Assembly: GCA_028023455.1 (NCBI GenBank)
Contig: JAQFVV010012435.1
Span: 1,798,001 to 1,862,000, forward strand
Direction of reading: 5' to 3'
Length of the DNA stretch: 64,000 bases
Source: Epiperipatus broadwayi
Taxonomy: Eukaryota; Onychophora; Udeonychophora; Euonychophora; Peripatidae
In this document: one piece after another, positions 34,267 to 47,700 of the stretch
Layout: each line of letters opens with the position of its first letter
How positions within the stretch are numbered: the stretch's first letter is position 1
The notes under the pieces: model-generated
What the model saw: the letters and a program-made list of their open reading frames with translations, nothing else
Databases searched by the model: none
Told to the model about the DNA's origin: nothing
Made by a program: the position numbers and the translations under genes

Positions 34267-35071
34267 GAGGATGGTACCCCAACAATCCCAAAATTTTGGA
34301 ACAAAAAAATTATTTATTTTTACGTGAAACAAATTGAATCTTCTTCAAACTACTTACCATTATACACTATACACTGGTTTAAATATGTTTTCCACTTTTC
34401 AAAGCAGTTCTGAAATTTTTGCAAACTCATGCCTTTTAATACTTCAATCATTTTTTCTTCTCTTTTTCAAGGCTGCAAAATGTTTTCCTTGAGACATTTT
34501 TTTTATTTGGTGGAATAAAAAGAAATTACTCAGATCAGATAAATATGGGCAGATGGATACGCTGACCAATGCTGTTTTTTGTTTAAAAATCATTTCACAC
34601 TCAACAGTTTGTGGGCTTGTTGTCATGAAGCCACTACTTCCCATTTTGCCACTACTCTTGTCTCTCTGCATCAGACAAACATTTCAATATATATAGATCA
34701 AGCATTTGACTACATAAATGAGTTTCATGTGAACAATGTCATTTGTATTAAAAAATAAACAGTAGCATCTTGACATTGGACTGCATTCACCATGCTTTTT
34801 TGGAACACGATAAATTTGAACTCTTCTTTAAACTGCTTGTAAACTTGCGTTTTACCTAGAGTCAGACATTACAACTGTTTTCTCCTACCATTTTCTCTCA
34901 CGTAAAACAAGATTTCAAATTGTTCCAACTTTTTAGCCATCCCAAAAAATTACAAATAATTGAGAAGCATTTAACAAAAACAACAGGAATTCACTTGATG
35001 ATGCTAGTCAACAGACTGTACTATTATGTTCTCACCCACAAGAAAACAATTCCAGTTTTTTTAGTACTCCT
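34267..35071 (-). pseudogene. Mariner element with broken transposase
   Basis: On the minus strand the frame opens with ATG at 34940 (MAKKLEQFEILFY, like the mariner start). It later shows LSDLSNFFLFHQIKKMSQGK (from the family pattern SPDLAPCDFFLFP) and KGKHFAAL-like sequence, then a QNCFEKWKTY-like block in shifted frames near 34370-34420, and a 3' end GGGATTGTTGGGGTACCATC read inversely at 34267-34290. Both inferred ends abut TA. Several frameshifts, and the catalytic region is mostly unreadable. A mariner lineage different from the copy at 22204-23114. Confidence 0.75.
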
Positions 35072-35100
35072 TATGTCTGAGTCTTTATTAATGTAAATGT

Positions 35101-35440
35101 AATTTTTTTTTCTCAACGATGAAAGCTTTTATTCATCAAAAAGCTGAAATACACAACAGTTAAAAAAGTTTACAAAGAGTTGATTACATGGCAAAATGAA
35201 ATTCAAGTACAATATGGTGAGGGGGAATGGAATACATATGAAACAGGAAGGGGATATGGAAAGGGTGTGTAGTCCAGGCAAAGAAGAGTCTTTGATAAGG
35301 AGCAATGTTGATAGGCTTGGTTGCCCTGGTGGATCAATGGGAGGATCTATACAGGACATTAACTTTGAGGGAGAGTTTCAGGGATGAATGAGGGGGTTTC
35401 TGACTTGTGCTTAGATGCAACAGGCTCATTATTGTCCTTT
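35101..35440 (-). other. Possible retrocopied transcript 3' end
   Basis: On the minus strand this G+C-richer segment ends in AATAAAAGC (poly(A) signal, inverse at 35128-35133), 15-20 bases, then a nine-base A run, as a reverse-transcribed mRNA or LINE 3' end would. Loosely matching flanks (TGTAAATGTAATTTT near 35092 and TGTAGATGAGTAATTTT near 35442) could be an aged target duplication. A 76-codon minus frame (35129-35359) runs through it with no recognised domain. The parent is unknown. Confidence 0.45.
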
Positions 35441-35574
35441 GTAGATGAGTAATTTTAGTTTCCCCTTTGTACTTGGAATGCCATTATGATTGGTCATGTT
35501 GTTCTTTTTGACTTGCTTTTTACCTTTTTGTCTCACTGCATGGATTTTTTAATTGTTAAAAATAAAATATTAGT

Positions 35575-35747
35575 AATTGTAATGATTCAAAAAAATGTTA
35601 AAACATTTAACAACAGAATATATATCACAACTTCCTTGATGCTACTCAGTATTGAAAGTGTTCAGCTTTAAATAAAATTTTTCTTTATTACAAATTCAAA
35701 CCTATTCTGTTGTTAAATGTTTTATCATTTTTCGAATCATTACAATT
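35575..35747. mobile_element. 173-bp MITE with ~45-bp inverted ends
   Basis: AATTGTAATGATTC at 35575 and AACATTTAACAACAGAATA further in are matched inversely by TATTCTGTTGTTAAATGTT and GAATCATTACAATT ending at 35747. Confidence 0.82.
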
Positions 35748-37045
35748 CATGGCAGAAAAACAGGGTAAAAAAAAATAATTCTAGAATTAAATATGAGTAA
35801 TTAAAAAACTCATGTATTTAATATTTATTAATAAAAATATCATTCAAATGAATGCAAATTTATTTGAAATGGAAGAATAAGCTATTAAAAAATAAATAAA
35901 AACCTAACTGTAGATCGTAAACAAGCAAAGTGTAAAAGAAATCTTACCATAACCTATGATGAGTAAATGAAGTTAGAACTATCCATTATTATTAAAAATA
36001 AGCCATTAAGCTGGGAAAAAATCATACCAAATAAGACCCTGATACAAAAGTAGCATGAGTCTAGGACAGAACCATTGTATACAAAATAAGACAGCAATAT
36101 CACTTCATCCAGACTAAAGTGCACCTAGAAAAGGTTATATGAATATACTGCAAATTGAGATAATACATGTGCCAACTATTACTTTGCAGGACAAAAACCT
36201 CTTGAATGGTATTTCATAGGTGGCTGTAGCAGAAATTATTTTCTTAATGCTTCATGTTAGGCTGTTTCCAGGATATTTTTTTCTCTGCATCCATTCAAGG
36301 ATTAATGTGGCATATTTTAATCTATTATTTCTGTAATACAATTTTTAATGCTTAATCTCAAAGCAATTTTTTTTGTTACACTTCATTACTCTCGCTATAT
36401 AGAAGGATTGCTCAGTATAATAGGAATACTTGTCACATTAGACTATATTTTTGACATCAAGTATCAAAGAAACATACATGAATATGTATAATGATTGTTA
36501 GGCTTCATAAATTTGTTAGAAGAAGTGTTCAGTATTGTGAGTCAAGACTAAGTCATATTATTAATGCTGATTTGATAAAACATCAGTATTCAAACCCATT
36601 CTAAATGATTAAATATTTCCAAAATTAATAGTTTCTATGATTATAATTCTATTCATTACAAAAGAGTGAAATAAACCAGATAACACCAACTATAGTTGGA
36701 AATAAGTTCTTAATGCTCTGCATAGTGTGGGGCAGTGATAGAGCGCATACTCTAGAACTAAAGGTGCATCACAGCCCTGTTGCTTCCAGAGGTTTTCATC
36801 TGAATTCCTGAGCAGTAAATATACTTTATTATAATAGTGCTCAACGATAACAAATAACTTAATCATTGCAGGAATACATGTGACCTTGCTATATCTAGGA
36901 AGACAATCTCTTGTGAATGTCTTACTTAGAAGCTTGATGCCAAATTTTCAAATAAAGCCAGTACTTTCTGATGCAAATAATAGGATAATGAATATCTATC
37001 AGCACAATATTAGTAACTATCTATTAATCAGACAACCAACCCCTA
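35748..37045. other. AT-rich spacer
   Basis: A weak tRNA-like A box (GTGGGGCAGTGATAGAGCG near 36729) has no convincing B box. No gene seen. Confidence 0.5.
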
Positions 37046-37310
37046 TCTATGAAATGTAGTGGTAGGATTGTTATGGTTTGGCAAACTGTATATTTTTCTG
37101 GTCTGCTTGGATATATCTACGCTAATTTCACAATGTAGTCATTATTTTCTGACAACAATGTCTTTTTCCATGTTAATTTAAGAGCTATGGTTGTGATGAT
37201 ATGTATTTACCATGCTTTTCAAGTAACGTGATTTAATATTAAGCTTCTATATGCGACTCCTGAGCTAGCAAGGAATTTGATACCGTCTATCAGTATTTCT
37301 CAGGAAGCTT
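37046..37310 (+). pseudogene. Possible Tc1/mariner-type transposase scrap
   Basis: One frame, interrupted by two stops, reads SGRIVMVWQTVYFSG, then SDNNVFFHVNLRAMVVM, then YATPELARNLIPSI. The order and spacing loosely recall VMVWG, DNAxxHxAR and SPDLNPIE of Tc1-type transposases. The similarity is weak and may be chance. Confidence 0.3.
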
Positions 37311-38489
37311 CAGATAATTCTTGATGATAATCGGCCTAATATTTTTCCAGATCCTATTCAAATGTTATGTAATTAAATTCCATGTAGAATATAAACTATT
37401 TTTGCTGATTATGATGACCCTACACCTACGGTCTCTTCAGTTGTTCCCATTAATTTGTCTATATCTTACACTAATAATTTGTGTTATCCGTCATGTTTTA
37501 CAATTAAAACAGACAAAGTACATTAACTAAAAGCTTTTCTTTTTTTTTTATATATATATAAGGTCAAAGTTTGTTTCAAGATAAATATTAACTCTGACAA
37601 TACATTCTAGAGCACTTCTGTTTATGTATACAACCAAATGCAGATGCGCATATGGTTAGATGTAGGAATAATATCTTTTATTTAAAATTTGAAAAGAAAA
37701 AAAAAATTGACTTTTTTCCAGAAGAAAAAAAAAGTTATTTGCCAGAAAAATTAATAAAATGACAAAATTTGTCATTTACTTATATATATAATAACAGCTG
37801 TAAAATATGTTCTTTTATTTATTTTTTTTCTTTGAATGTCTTAAATTTAGATGTCTGGTAACAATATATCATTCATAAATAAATATTGTTTAAAGTAATA
37901 TTATTTTTATGAAAATATAAAAACATTGTTTTGTATTGACGTGTGTGTGGTAATACGAAGCAATCAAATAGTTAATCGCTTGTGAGATTATCTGCTCTTG
38001 GAGCACCATGAGTGACGTATTGTGCTAAATTAAGAAATCTATACTATTTACCTATAAACCAAATAAATCTCTTTAGGTATTTCATTGTCTGTGGGGTTTA
38101 AGTTGTAGAGTGACAGATTGGTTCCAAATTGAAGCTTGGCCTGTCCTTTCTGGTGTTCGGAAGACATATAATCCCCCATGCATCTAAAATAATTGATTAT
38201 TATATGTTTTATTTGTACAATTTTAGAACATTTTAAGACCCTTTTAAGTATATTTTTAAATCAATTGTAAATTTTTTATTTATAGAACAAAAAGTTAATG
38301 AAGGAAAAACTCATTCTTTTTTCTGAACTAAGCTTAAGCTTTTAATCTTTTTGTGATTATCCTTGTGCTTCTGTAATTGGATAAAAAGATATATTAGTAC
38401 CAATTGGTGTAAGCTGGCCAGCGAATCAGCATATTCATATTATCAATCATTTGATCCAAATGATGCAAAGTATCATTTTCAATTGCAGG
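37311..38489. other. AT-rich spacer
   Basis: No gene or repeat recognised. Confidence 0.5.
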
Positions 38490-38790
38490 ATTGTCTTCAA
38501 ATTTATTAATCCAGTTTATTTTACCCAAAATGTTTCTATTTTTTAGCATACCAGATTTGCTTATTTCATTCATTTATACCAGTATGAGGTCTTTTTGTCA
38601 CCCCCCCCCCCCCAATTTCCTGGGATACAATTTAAGACTTCCAGTATCCATCCATCTATTATCATTTCTTCTACTAATATATCCAGCCTAGCTCCATTTA
38701 GGATACTTATTTATTCTCTTACCCAGATATTTTATTTTCAACCCATTCTTGTTACCTGCAATATACAGTTCTCATTTGCATAGATCTTTT
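38490..38790 (-). pseudogene. RTE reverse transcriptase, decayed 3' fragment
   Basis: On the minus strand it matches the RTE segment encoding RSMERCMLGV...HIARRDDNRW...WIPRDC at nucleotide level. The antisense translation SSTNISSLAPF near 38690 parallels SSSNMSSPTPLQ, the antisense of the 20.2-kb copy. A 13-base C run interrupts it at 38601-38613. More diverged than the other RTE copies. Confidence 0.7.
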
Positions 38791-40003
38791 GTTACGTATC
38801 CAAATCAGTGATCCATAATACGAACATTAATTTATATATATATAACAGACAATAGGATGAAGTAGCAAAATTGTATTTTCTTTTTTTTTATATATTTTCT
38901 AGTTCAGACTTCACAACTATTTTGAACAAATATTTGAGCAAAATATTGAAAATGAATGGAAAAGAACATTTTAGAAAGATATCTTCCAAAGTGTAGAAGT
39001 GTCAAAAAGAATAAATGGAAAAGATAATTTTTTGTTGTTGTTGAGGAAATTAGAGAAAGAAACATGTCAAGAAATATGAAAGAGATGTTAGTAAAAAGTA
39101 TGAACAAGAGAGGTAAGAGAAAGCAGAAATTGACTGATGGTTTTTAAAGAGAGCAATAGAAATATGTATTTCAATAGTGAAATAAGAAATAGAAGAATGA
39201 TCTGGGGAATATGGTATGTCTTAGTATATGGAAGTGTTGTTTTACCATTTAACAAATGAAGTCATATTTTTACACCTTGTTAATTGGAATAAAGATTCTC
39301 ACAACATTTTTTACTTGTAATATGTTGATAAATCTTAATGTTTATGTTGGAAGTGGTAAAAACAATTTAAAATCTATAGCTGTTATTCTTTTGTAAAATC
39401 TTTTAAAGTTAAACTTTTATTATTTATGAAGAAACCCTTGCACCTACTTTTGTTAATGTAATGACTCTAATGTCTGTTAAATGCAAATGATTCATGTTGA
39501 ATGTCTGGATTGAATGGATATGGATGGATATGTTTGCTGTCCAAGGTTAATCATAAGTAAGGTATCTACAAAGTAAATATTGGCCAAAGGTTAATTTCAT
39601 TATAATATTAAAACTGGTGTATAGTTGCAATTAATTATGATCTTTTGTGAAGGTAATCATGTGACATTTGAGTAAAACATGATGGGCTGATCACAATAAT
39701 TTCATTCATTAATCTAATTGATTTTTTTTTTTACTTTTCTCAGATAGGAATTGAGCTTATGAAATCTTATTCCCTTTTTTTTTTTATTATATAGTATTAT
39801 AGTTTTCATTTTATACACATTTTTAAAAATTGAGATTAAATGAAATTCATGTTATATACATATTGATAATTTTCAGATAGTATGAATAAAGAATAAATAC
39901 CAAATCATGCAATAATTTTAAAAGTCATTATAAACTTTGTTCTATTAAAACTTTTTGATGATAAACTTTACTATTATTTGTGATTTTGTGTTCTTAATTA
40001 GTC
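38791..40003. other. AT-rich spacer
   Basis: 38970-39210 is purine-rich with AGAAA-type repetition. No supported frame. Confidence 0.45.
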
Positions 40004-40293
40004 AATAAACATTACATGACCACCATCTCTTATGCTTGTGTATAATTGTTGTTAAAACAGGCAAAACTCACTATACATATTGCATTAGAACACATATTGC
40101 ATTAGATCCTAAGATCTAGGTGCAGTGCTGTCAGATCCAAGGCTCCTCACTGACGAAGGCCACAAGCCAGAAACTAGTCTGGGGATATTGGATGAGTAGG
40201 CACTAGATGGGGATTTTATGCACAAGCCTTCTGGCATCCATTGATTACTCTAGCTTGCTGTGTGTGGCAATACTTATAGTGAGTTTTGCCTGT
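40004..40293 (+). mobile_element. FB2 foldback element with 13-bp target duplication
   Basis: TTCTTAATTAGTC occurs at 39991-40003 and 40294-40306. Inside is a 5' extension (AACATTACATGACCACCATC), then outer arms AAACAGGCAAAACTCACTAT (40055) and its inverse ending at 40295, and a unique centre with the CTGACGAAGGC...AGAAACTAGTC motif (40150-40178). This copy keeps the centre that the hairpin at 30.5 kb has lost. Confidence 0.88.
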
Positions 40294-40306
40294 TTCTTAA
40301 TTAGTC

Positions 40307-43300
40307 TAGGTAGAAACTTATATTTTTTTGTTGTATATATGTATGCAATAGTTCTTCAATTTTCTCTGATAAGCATTTTATCGGGTTTTTACAACTTTTT
40401 GCCTTTGTAGATATCTGAAATCATGGGTAATATTTGCAAATTCTATATAATGTATGTAACCAAATGTTATTTTATAGGAATTGTCAGTTAAAAAATAATA
40501 ATAATGACAATAATGGAAGGTAAAATATTCATTTTAAATGTAATGTATCCATGCATAAATCATCCAGGTGTTAATACAATTAGAGTAAATAATTATTAAT
40601 ATAAAATTTACACTTGGTAACAATTCTTTTTTAAAAATTATGTACCGAGATTTATCAAAATTAATTAGCAGAATATTAGAATAATCCAGTTATGAAAGAC
40701 ATTATAAAATAAATCAAGAAAGTTAGAGAGAAATCTCATGGCTGGTGTAGAAGTTGAGGAAGTGCCTGACTAAGAGTTGATTCATAATAACAATCAAACA
40801 AAGTGTGTGTATTGATATTTCTTAATTCAAATACAAATATTTTTATTATATTTTTATTTAATGTTTTTTTGAAGTATAAATTAGAGAATTTATGAACTAG
40901 AAGTTTGGACTACTATATATGATTGCAGATCTTTTTCATAAACACATAATTTTTTGCACTAAATTCATGTTATACCAACAAATGCAAGTGCATCTGTTCA
41001 CTTAAATAAGACTGAGTGTGGTTGGAACAATGATATTCAATTCAGTAACAACTTCATTATCTAAATTGTATGTGATTGCAGTTGGATTAGATAGTTAATT
41101 CAGTAATATATCCCTTAGCTGTAGTAATGGGACTGATTATGATTGGAAAAATTGAGTCATTTGGATAAAGAAGATTGTGAGAATAAAGATAATTATATCA
41201 AGGTTATAGTTACCATATTTTGAAGGAAAAAAAGTAAGACAATTGATGTTGGAATTGATTTGTAAACAGTTTCCAGTGTTTTAAAACAATATTTCATTTA
41301 TATCTCATTAAGAGTTTTAGAAAACATCATAAAAACTATGTCATTAAATAAAGCAACTTTAAACAAACTAATTTAATATTGTGTTGTTGAAAATTGATTT
41401 AAATGAAAAGATTGTATTAAGTAATTGAGTCTTTTCATCACTTATATAACTTTAAAAACTGTAATATATTTAAGTGCATATTTTTTTTATTTAGAATATT
41501 TATAGTGTTCTTGTATTGAAAATGTTTGAATCATCACAAAGTAGGTTCTTTTAAGTTATATTCATATCTAGCAACACCAACGTCTGCATCAGACTTTGTG
41601 CTGAAAGACTTCAACATTTTGTTTTCCAGACTACTGTATTCCCAGGCACACCCTCTCAATGAACATAAGACTTATTTAATATTGCTTCATCCTCTTTAGA
41701 AAGTCTTTGAGACATTATTTGGAAGTCTATTGCGTTTGTTTCATTTTACTTGGGGTTATTCAAGAAAATATGCATGCATAGCTTAGCAGATATTCCACTG
41801 CAACATAAGCTGTTTAAAGTTCAGGTTTTACATTTATTTATATGCGGTGTTGTTGAAATTAAGTTTGGGAGAGTAATTTGAACATTTTGTATAACTAAAT
41901 AAATATTTTAAAGAATTTATGTATACTTTTTGTGCGTGTGTGTATATTAATTAAGTTTTTTTAATTGTGTTAACATTTTTATTTATTAAACTTTAAATCA
42001 AGTTATCAAATGAAAAGTCGCCTTGGTCATTAAAATGATTATCTCATTTTTCACTTCTTTAAAGAAAGAAGTTTAGATATTTCCAGTGTCGCTTGGGAAA
42101 CCTCAGATCATGTCTTGTATGATCTTAAAGAAAAGAAGTAAATGTTGTAATTTATTTTCTTTTTTCTCTTGAGCAAACTTGTTACAAACACTCTCTTAAT
42201 TAATGCTCAAGGACAAAATGAAATTGCTCCATTAAAAGTCAGTTTGAATAGGTTTTTTGTTGTTGTTGTTGTTGTTGTTGAATTTATTTATTTTCATCAG
42301 AAATTTTGTAGCTTCAGAATTTTTGTTTTTAATTTAAAGGAGAAAGAATGAAACTAATTATTTTAATTGCATGTTCAACTTTTACGTTTATACGTTAATT
42401 ACATTTTCAATTTATCAAGTTTTTTTTAAGCCCTTTTTTCATTTTTTTTTTTTTTACATGCGAGCTTGACATTAAAACAAATGTTATCAAATTGTATTGT
42501 CTTATGACTTTTAAAAAATGTTTGTTGTTTATTTATTATTATTTTTAAAAACCGTCTGACCTTTTTTTTTTTTTTGAAATGAATTTAACATTGTTAATGA
42601 ATCATTGTTATAATGTTGATTAATTAAAAAGCAAAATTTTTAATGAAAAATAAAAAGAGGTGAAGGAAGGTAAAGAATTGATAGTATCATTTAATAAGCC
42701 TGCTGGGTATTTATAAGGTGAATTAATTAAGAATATAATCAAATATTTATTTTGCTGCAATAGCTTGATTAATAAATGACCTTTGCCAGCCAATGTTTTT
42801 AGTCAGTTTTGTTTGCCAATTGCAGCACTAAATAAATATCAAGAATTTTTTTAAAAAATATATCTAGCAATTAAAGATTATTAATTCGTATACTATATTA
42901 ATTATGTTTGACCATCATTTTAGACAAAATGGAATTGATGAGTTTCAGTTGATTTTACTTTTACCATTTAGCCGTATAGAAACTGAGTAATCAGATATTC
43001 AAGTACAAAAATAAATAAATCAAATAAATCGAATTGTTAGATACTTGGAGATCATGCCGCTTTACTAGAAATGAGAAATTCAACTTCAGTTCGGAAATCT
43101 TTATCTCATAACTCTATCAATTGGTCACTGCACTAAAACAACACTCTAAACTGTTAGAATGCAAAAATTTTTGTCTTAATTATCCAAGTAATGATGATTG
43201 AACAAGGAATTTTTTTTTGGGGGGGGGGGGGCTACTGTTAGAGCTTGGAATAATAAAAATAATGGAAAATAGTCTATTATATGAAGTATATAATAAGTTT

Positions 43301-43671
43301 AAATACTAGTAGGTTCAAGGCTGGACCACAATTCTTGATGAATTTGCCATTTTCCCACTACATTATACCACCCAGTTCAGAATAAAACGTTAATGAATGA
43401 ATAACTCCAATTAAAATTGAATTTAGAAGTTTTACACCCATTCCCCCTCCCTTCAAAATTAGAAATATAATTACTAGAAGCTAATCCTCACTGCTAATTA
43501 AAGAAATACTCATTTTGTGTGGCAGGAAGAGACTTATGGTCGCTTTTTGCAACCTATGTTAAATTAGATAATAGTTGATCTTTTGAATATAACATTGAGT
43601 GACTTGCGATAGATAGTGTAAATAAATATGCCAAGCAATTTTCAGAGGTTTATAATATAATGGGACAAGTA
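40307..43671. other. Long AT-rich stretch, no gene seen
   Basis: 3.3 kb without a supported exon. Contains a (GTT)n tract at 42258-42280, a 13-base G run at 43219-43231, and T runs. An acceptor-like TTTGTTTTCCAG near 41631 leads into frames closed by stops within a few codons. Confidence 0.5.
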
Positions 43672-44140
43672 TTTTCATTATTATCATCATCATCATTTGC
43701 CTTCCAAAAGGCTATGCCCATATAACACTAGATATTCTCCAAGCATTTCTATCATGTGCTCTGTATATTGAAAAGCATACAACTTTTTATGATCATCAAT
43801 CAATTTTTTTTTTTTTACACCTTTTTCTTTTTATAATTCCTTTGCTTCTAAGTACATGCTCAATCCATTTCATGTTGTCTTTTTGTGATTTCTTCAAACA
43901 ATATTCTTTTTTTTTTTTCATTTACATTTATTCAAAACTTCTACATTTCTGGTATTTTATTTTTCCACCTTATCATTTTTAGTCTTCTTTAAATCCACAT
44001 CTCTAAAGCCTCCATTTTTTTAAATCATTTTTTTTTTCTAATTTCCCATGTTTCTGCTGCATATAATGCAATTATTCAAACAAAACATTTAATTAAATTA
44101 CTTTTTAAGTCTAATTTCAGTAATCATTGTTTGGAAAATA
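43672..44140 (-). pseudogene. Old non-LTR retrotransposon C-terminus
   Basis: On the minus strand, with many frameshifts, it reads AAETWEIRKK (compare the YGSETWTL motif), an ALEMW-like and MIRWK-like stretch, then AHDRNAWRISSVIWA and PFGRQ before an ATGATGATGATGATAATAATG tail (43672-43700 on plus). This is the ordered C-terminal pattern of RTE-like elements, but from a lineage distinct from the 12.2- and 18.9-kb copies. Very decayed. Confidence 0.6.
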
Positions 44141-44640
44141 TGACTTTTTGTTTTAGTCTTTAGTTCAAATTTAGGAAAATAATATTAAAATAAAATTAGA
44201 TTTGCATAAAAAAAATTGGTTTTAATTTTATAAATCATCTTATATGATAAATGAATAATATTTTTTTTTTTACAAATTCACTCAAAGTGATGAAAGGAAA
44301 TGGAATCATTAATGTTATTTCTATTGTTATTATAATTTGTTTATAGATTACTATTGCTTCAGTGGATAATCACTGGTTAATCTGCTTTTAATAATTTAAT
44401 CAGTGAAACCTAATATTTCCCATAGTTCATTTATTTCAGTATCACTGATTTCCTTTTTAACTATATTAATTTCATAGTAGTTATGTCTTCTAATTCCAAC
44501 AAACCACAAATTAAGCAATGAATATTATTGGATATTTAGTAACAATACAACTATGCTTTTGTGACCTTAAGTAAATTAAAAACATATGTAAACTCGATTA
44601 TCAAAATCACACTTTATTTTTGCCGTAATATCATATAAAT
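44141..44640. other. AT-rich spacer
   Basis: Nothing recognised. Confidence 0.5.
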
Positions 44641-44796
44641 ACAATTTATCCAAACCGCTTCAAACGCTTTTTAGCAAAATTCTTAGAAAATAAACTTGCT
44701 CTGAAGAAGACTGCAGGTCAGTCAAACGTAGATGTATGTATATGTACAAATAAAGAGTTTTTCTAAAAAGTGTTGGAAGCAGTTTGGATAAATTGT
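44641..44796 (+). mobile_element. 156-bp MITE with 34-bp inverted ends and internal stem-loop
   Basis: ACAATTTATCCAAACCGCTT at 44641 is inverted at the right end (AAGCAGTTTGGATAAATTGT, to 44796, one mismatch). The centre carries CTGAAGAAGACTGCAGGTCA followed by GTCAAACGT (44701-44729). It forms a GACTG/CAGTC hairpin framed by CTGAAGAA and AAACGT, the layout also found in SINE-3 and FB2. Confidence 0.88.
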
Positions 44797-47700
44797 AAAC
44801 TCAATTATATGAATGAAAATATATTTGTAAACATATTGTTTAATGAATGAACCATAATTTGCATTTTATCTACCCTTAGAAGTGGTCTATATAAAATTAA
44901 TTTGAGTCAGTAAAAATTGCAAAAAAAAAAAAAGTGATATACATTATACATGCATAATAGAAAATCCTTTTTTTTTTTAAAAAAAAAAGGCATTTTTTTT
45001 TTCAAATGAAATGTTTGTAAAACTAAAATCACAAAGAATTTAAATATGGATGTTTTAAAATGAATTGAGAGCAGTACTGAATTAAATCCTGTTGGTAAAT
45101 GATTTCAAGTTTATTCTTTAGAAAATAAAAATGGCTTTTCAGTATGAAAATAAAATTAAATTTATCAGTTATGTGTGGATGAAATTGTTAAAATATGTGT
45201 TTAAGCATGCAATATATATGTGAAAATTGCCTAAATGCAGTTAGTAATGTATATTTACACTTTCAAATTTTAATATATTAATGTTATTATCATGTAAGAA
45301 TTTGAAAACAAATTATTACCCAATCTAATATTTATGTTGTTTGAAAAGGCCTCCCATCAAAAAAGCCCCCATATATTCTGATTGTTACTAAAAGAGTGGG
45401 CTAAAATATAATTGGTTAGTAATATTTTATATCATTTTAATGTTAATTTTGCATGGATTAATTTAATTAACATCAAATAAACTCAAGCTAAATAAAGAAT
45501 TATATCTTCAAACAAATATATAAAAATCACTTTTGCATATATAAGATAAAACATTCATTGAATTATGCAGAGAGGACTACAAACACATTGGCAAGAAAAA
45601 TTTTACAGTATGTAAAGTTAATAGATATAACATTTGTTTTTATGTATTTATATACAATATAGAATAAACATATGCATAGTTATATAATTATGAGATAGGG
45701 GAAAAGAAGGTAGATCCAGTGGTTAGAAAAAATTATTAAATTATATACAATATGACACCATATATGATAACAGCAAAATTAGTTTATTTACTATTATTTG
45801 ATACAAGAAAAAGAACTTAAGATAGTTATTTGGGTTTTTGGAGAGAGAATATTTAATATGGCTAATGGGCTTTGTGGACAAGTAGCCTACCGATATGAAG
45901 TTTTAACCTCTTTTAAGAAGCAGTCACTTTACTTCACATAAGCAGTATTGGCACAATTGGTGTTCTTCATTTAAGAAGCATAGGATTTGTGGATAATTCC
46001 ATTTATTGTTTCTCATTATTTTGGAAATTTAATATATTGAAAAACATTTTTTTAAATAATAGAAGTCAAAATATTAGCAATAACCAGACTCTTAACCATC
46101 TCGCAAGTTGTCAATTTCATTTGTTCTCAGTTACTATAAACATCCAACATTAAGTTTTAAAATTAAACCATTATCACTTATCAGAAAATAATAAATTTGA
46201 CTTTATTTTATAGTTGATTTTGTTTACTACTGATGTAAATTCTGAATATTCAGAATTTATTCTTAAAAATATTAAAAAAATGAGATTGTAATCAAATCAA
46301 AAAGATTATTACATCATCATTTCTATAAAAAATGTTTTGGTTTTTTAAAATCAACAAAATTATTATTATTTGTTATTTTTAAAAAAATCTGAACAAATAT
46401 TTATTTATTTTATATCTAATGAATTATGCTTTGAAAGTGTAAAATTTTTTAATATTTATTACAAAAATTATGTAACAAAAACACTTATTTATAATTGTTA
46501 ATAAACAATCTGGACACAACTTCACACCTGCCAATCCCATAATATTGTGCTCAGAATCAAACGATCACAAAAGAAAAATAAAGGAGGCATTTTACATTAA
46601 TAAAAACATTTATGCTATTAATAGGAAATACACTTGCTTTGAAATTTTGAAGAAATGGGCTACATAATACTAGCTTATTTGAATATTTGCATATATTTTA
46701 CTATACATTTTATGAAGGCTATGAATATGAGGCATGGATCCTCGAAAATGTTAAGCCGATAAACTTTAATAATAATTTATATATTCTTCTTTATTAACAA
46801 TTATAAATAAGTGTTTTTTGTTACATAATAATTGAGAAGTAAAACTATATTTATTACAAAAATTATGATATTTTTATACTCATTATAATTAGACTGATTA
46901 CATAGGAAGCTAAACTTGTAAACAGCTTCCAGATATATTTCCATTGTCTGATAACATAGCATTTTACTTTTGAAAATAAAGTATTTCTGTTCAAAATAAA
47001 TTATTATTAAAATTATATTATTGATTTTTAATAAATATTATATAAAAAGAATTTAGAATCATAATAAATTTGCAAATAAATGGTTTTGGTTATTCAAACT
47101 ATTCTCTCTACACAATGTCATAAAAATGATGATGTCAGAAAAATGTCATACTACAAAAGTACCATTTATCAAAGCAGTTAGAAGTTGGAGCTAAATCTTT
47201 ATTTTTGCTGAATTTTCAATTTTCTTGTCATCTATGAAATTTTTTTAGAACTAAAATTTTATATTATAATGTATATAGGAAAATATGCATATTTCAATAT
47301 CAAGGTTGGGACAATTCTCACGAGCGGTTGAATTACTGAAAAATATGAGAAACCTAAGACCATCCGTTGACATAATTAATGATACCATTTTTTGAAAATA
47401 TTTTCAGAAAAAAGTTTGAGAAAATATAAAAGTTTAATATGATCTGTAAGTTTATCATAATTGCAAAACTGTTTTCTCTTTAGATACACAGTTGAATTGG
47501 TAATAAAAGTTTTTAGTTCAATTTCTAATTAAAAAAAAAAAAAAAGAATAAAAGCTTTTATGAATATCTAATACTGAATTATTATGTCGCAATGCCTATG
47601 CAAATCGTTTCAGAATTAATTATCTATTAGTAGATAACCTTAATATTTCTCAAAAATAAATAAATAAATAAAATAAATTCAGATTTTCTATTAGTATACT

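Noticed and set aside
36720-36810. tRNA or tRNA-derived SINE
   Set aside because: An A-box-like string is present but no B box at the right spacing and no A-tail.
38970-39210. Coding remnant in the purine-rich stretch
   Set aside because: Short frames rich in Lys/Arg/Glu/Asn with no conserved motif; composition alone explains them.
40004-40293. Hammerhead ribozyme in the FB2 core (CTGACGA...GAAAC resembles the CUGANGA/GAAA catalytic core)
   Set aside because: Required pairing partners are missing: I find no stem I between the sequence before CTGACGA and the sequence after the third stem. The base pair closing stem III would not be A-U, and in SINE-3 the outer flanks pair with each other (CAAC/GTTG), a topology incompatible with a hammerhead. 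A covariance-model search would settle it.
41560-41760. Exon candidate after TTTGTTTTCCAG
   Set aside because: All frames close quickly and none resembles a known domain.
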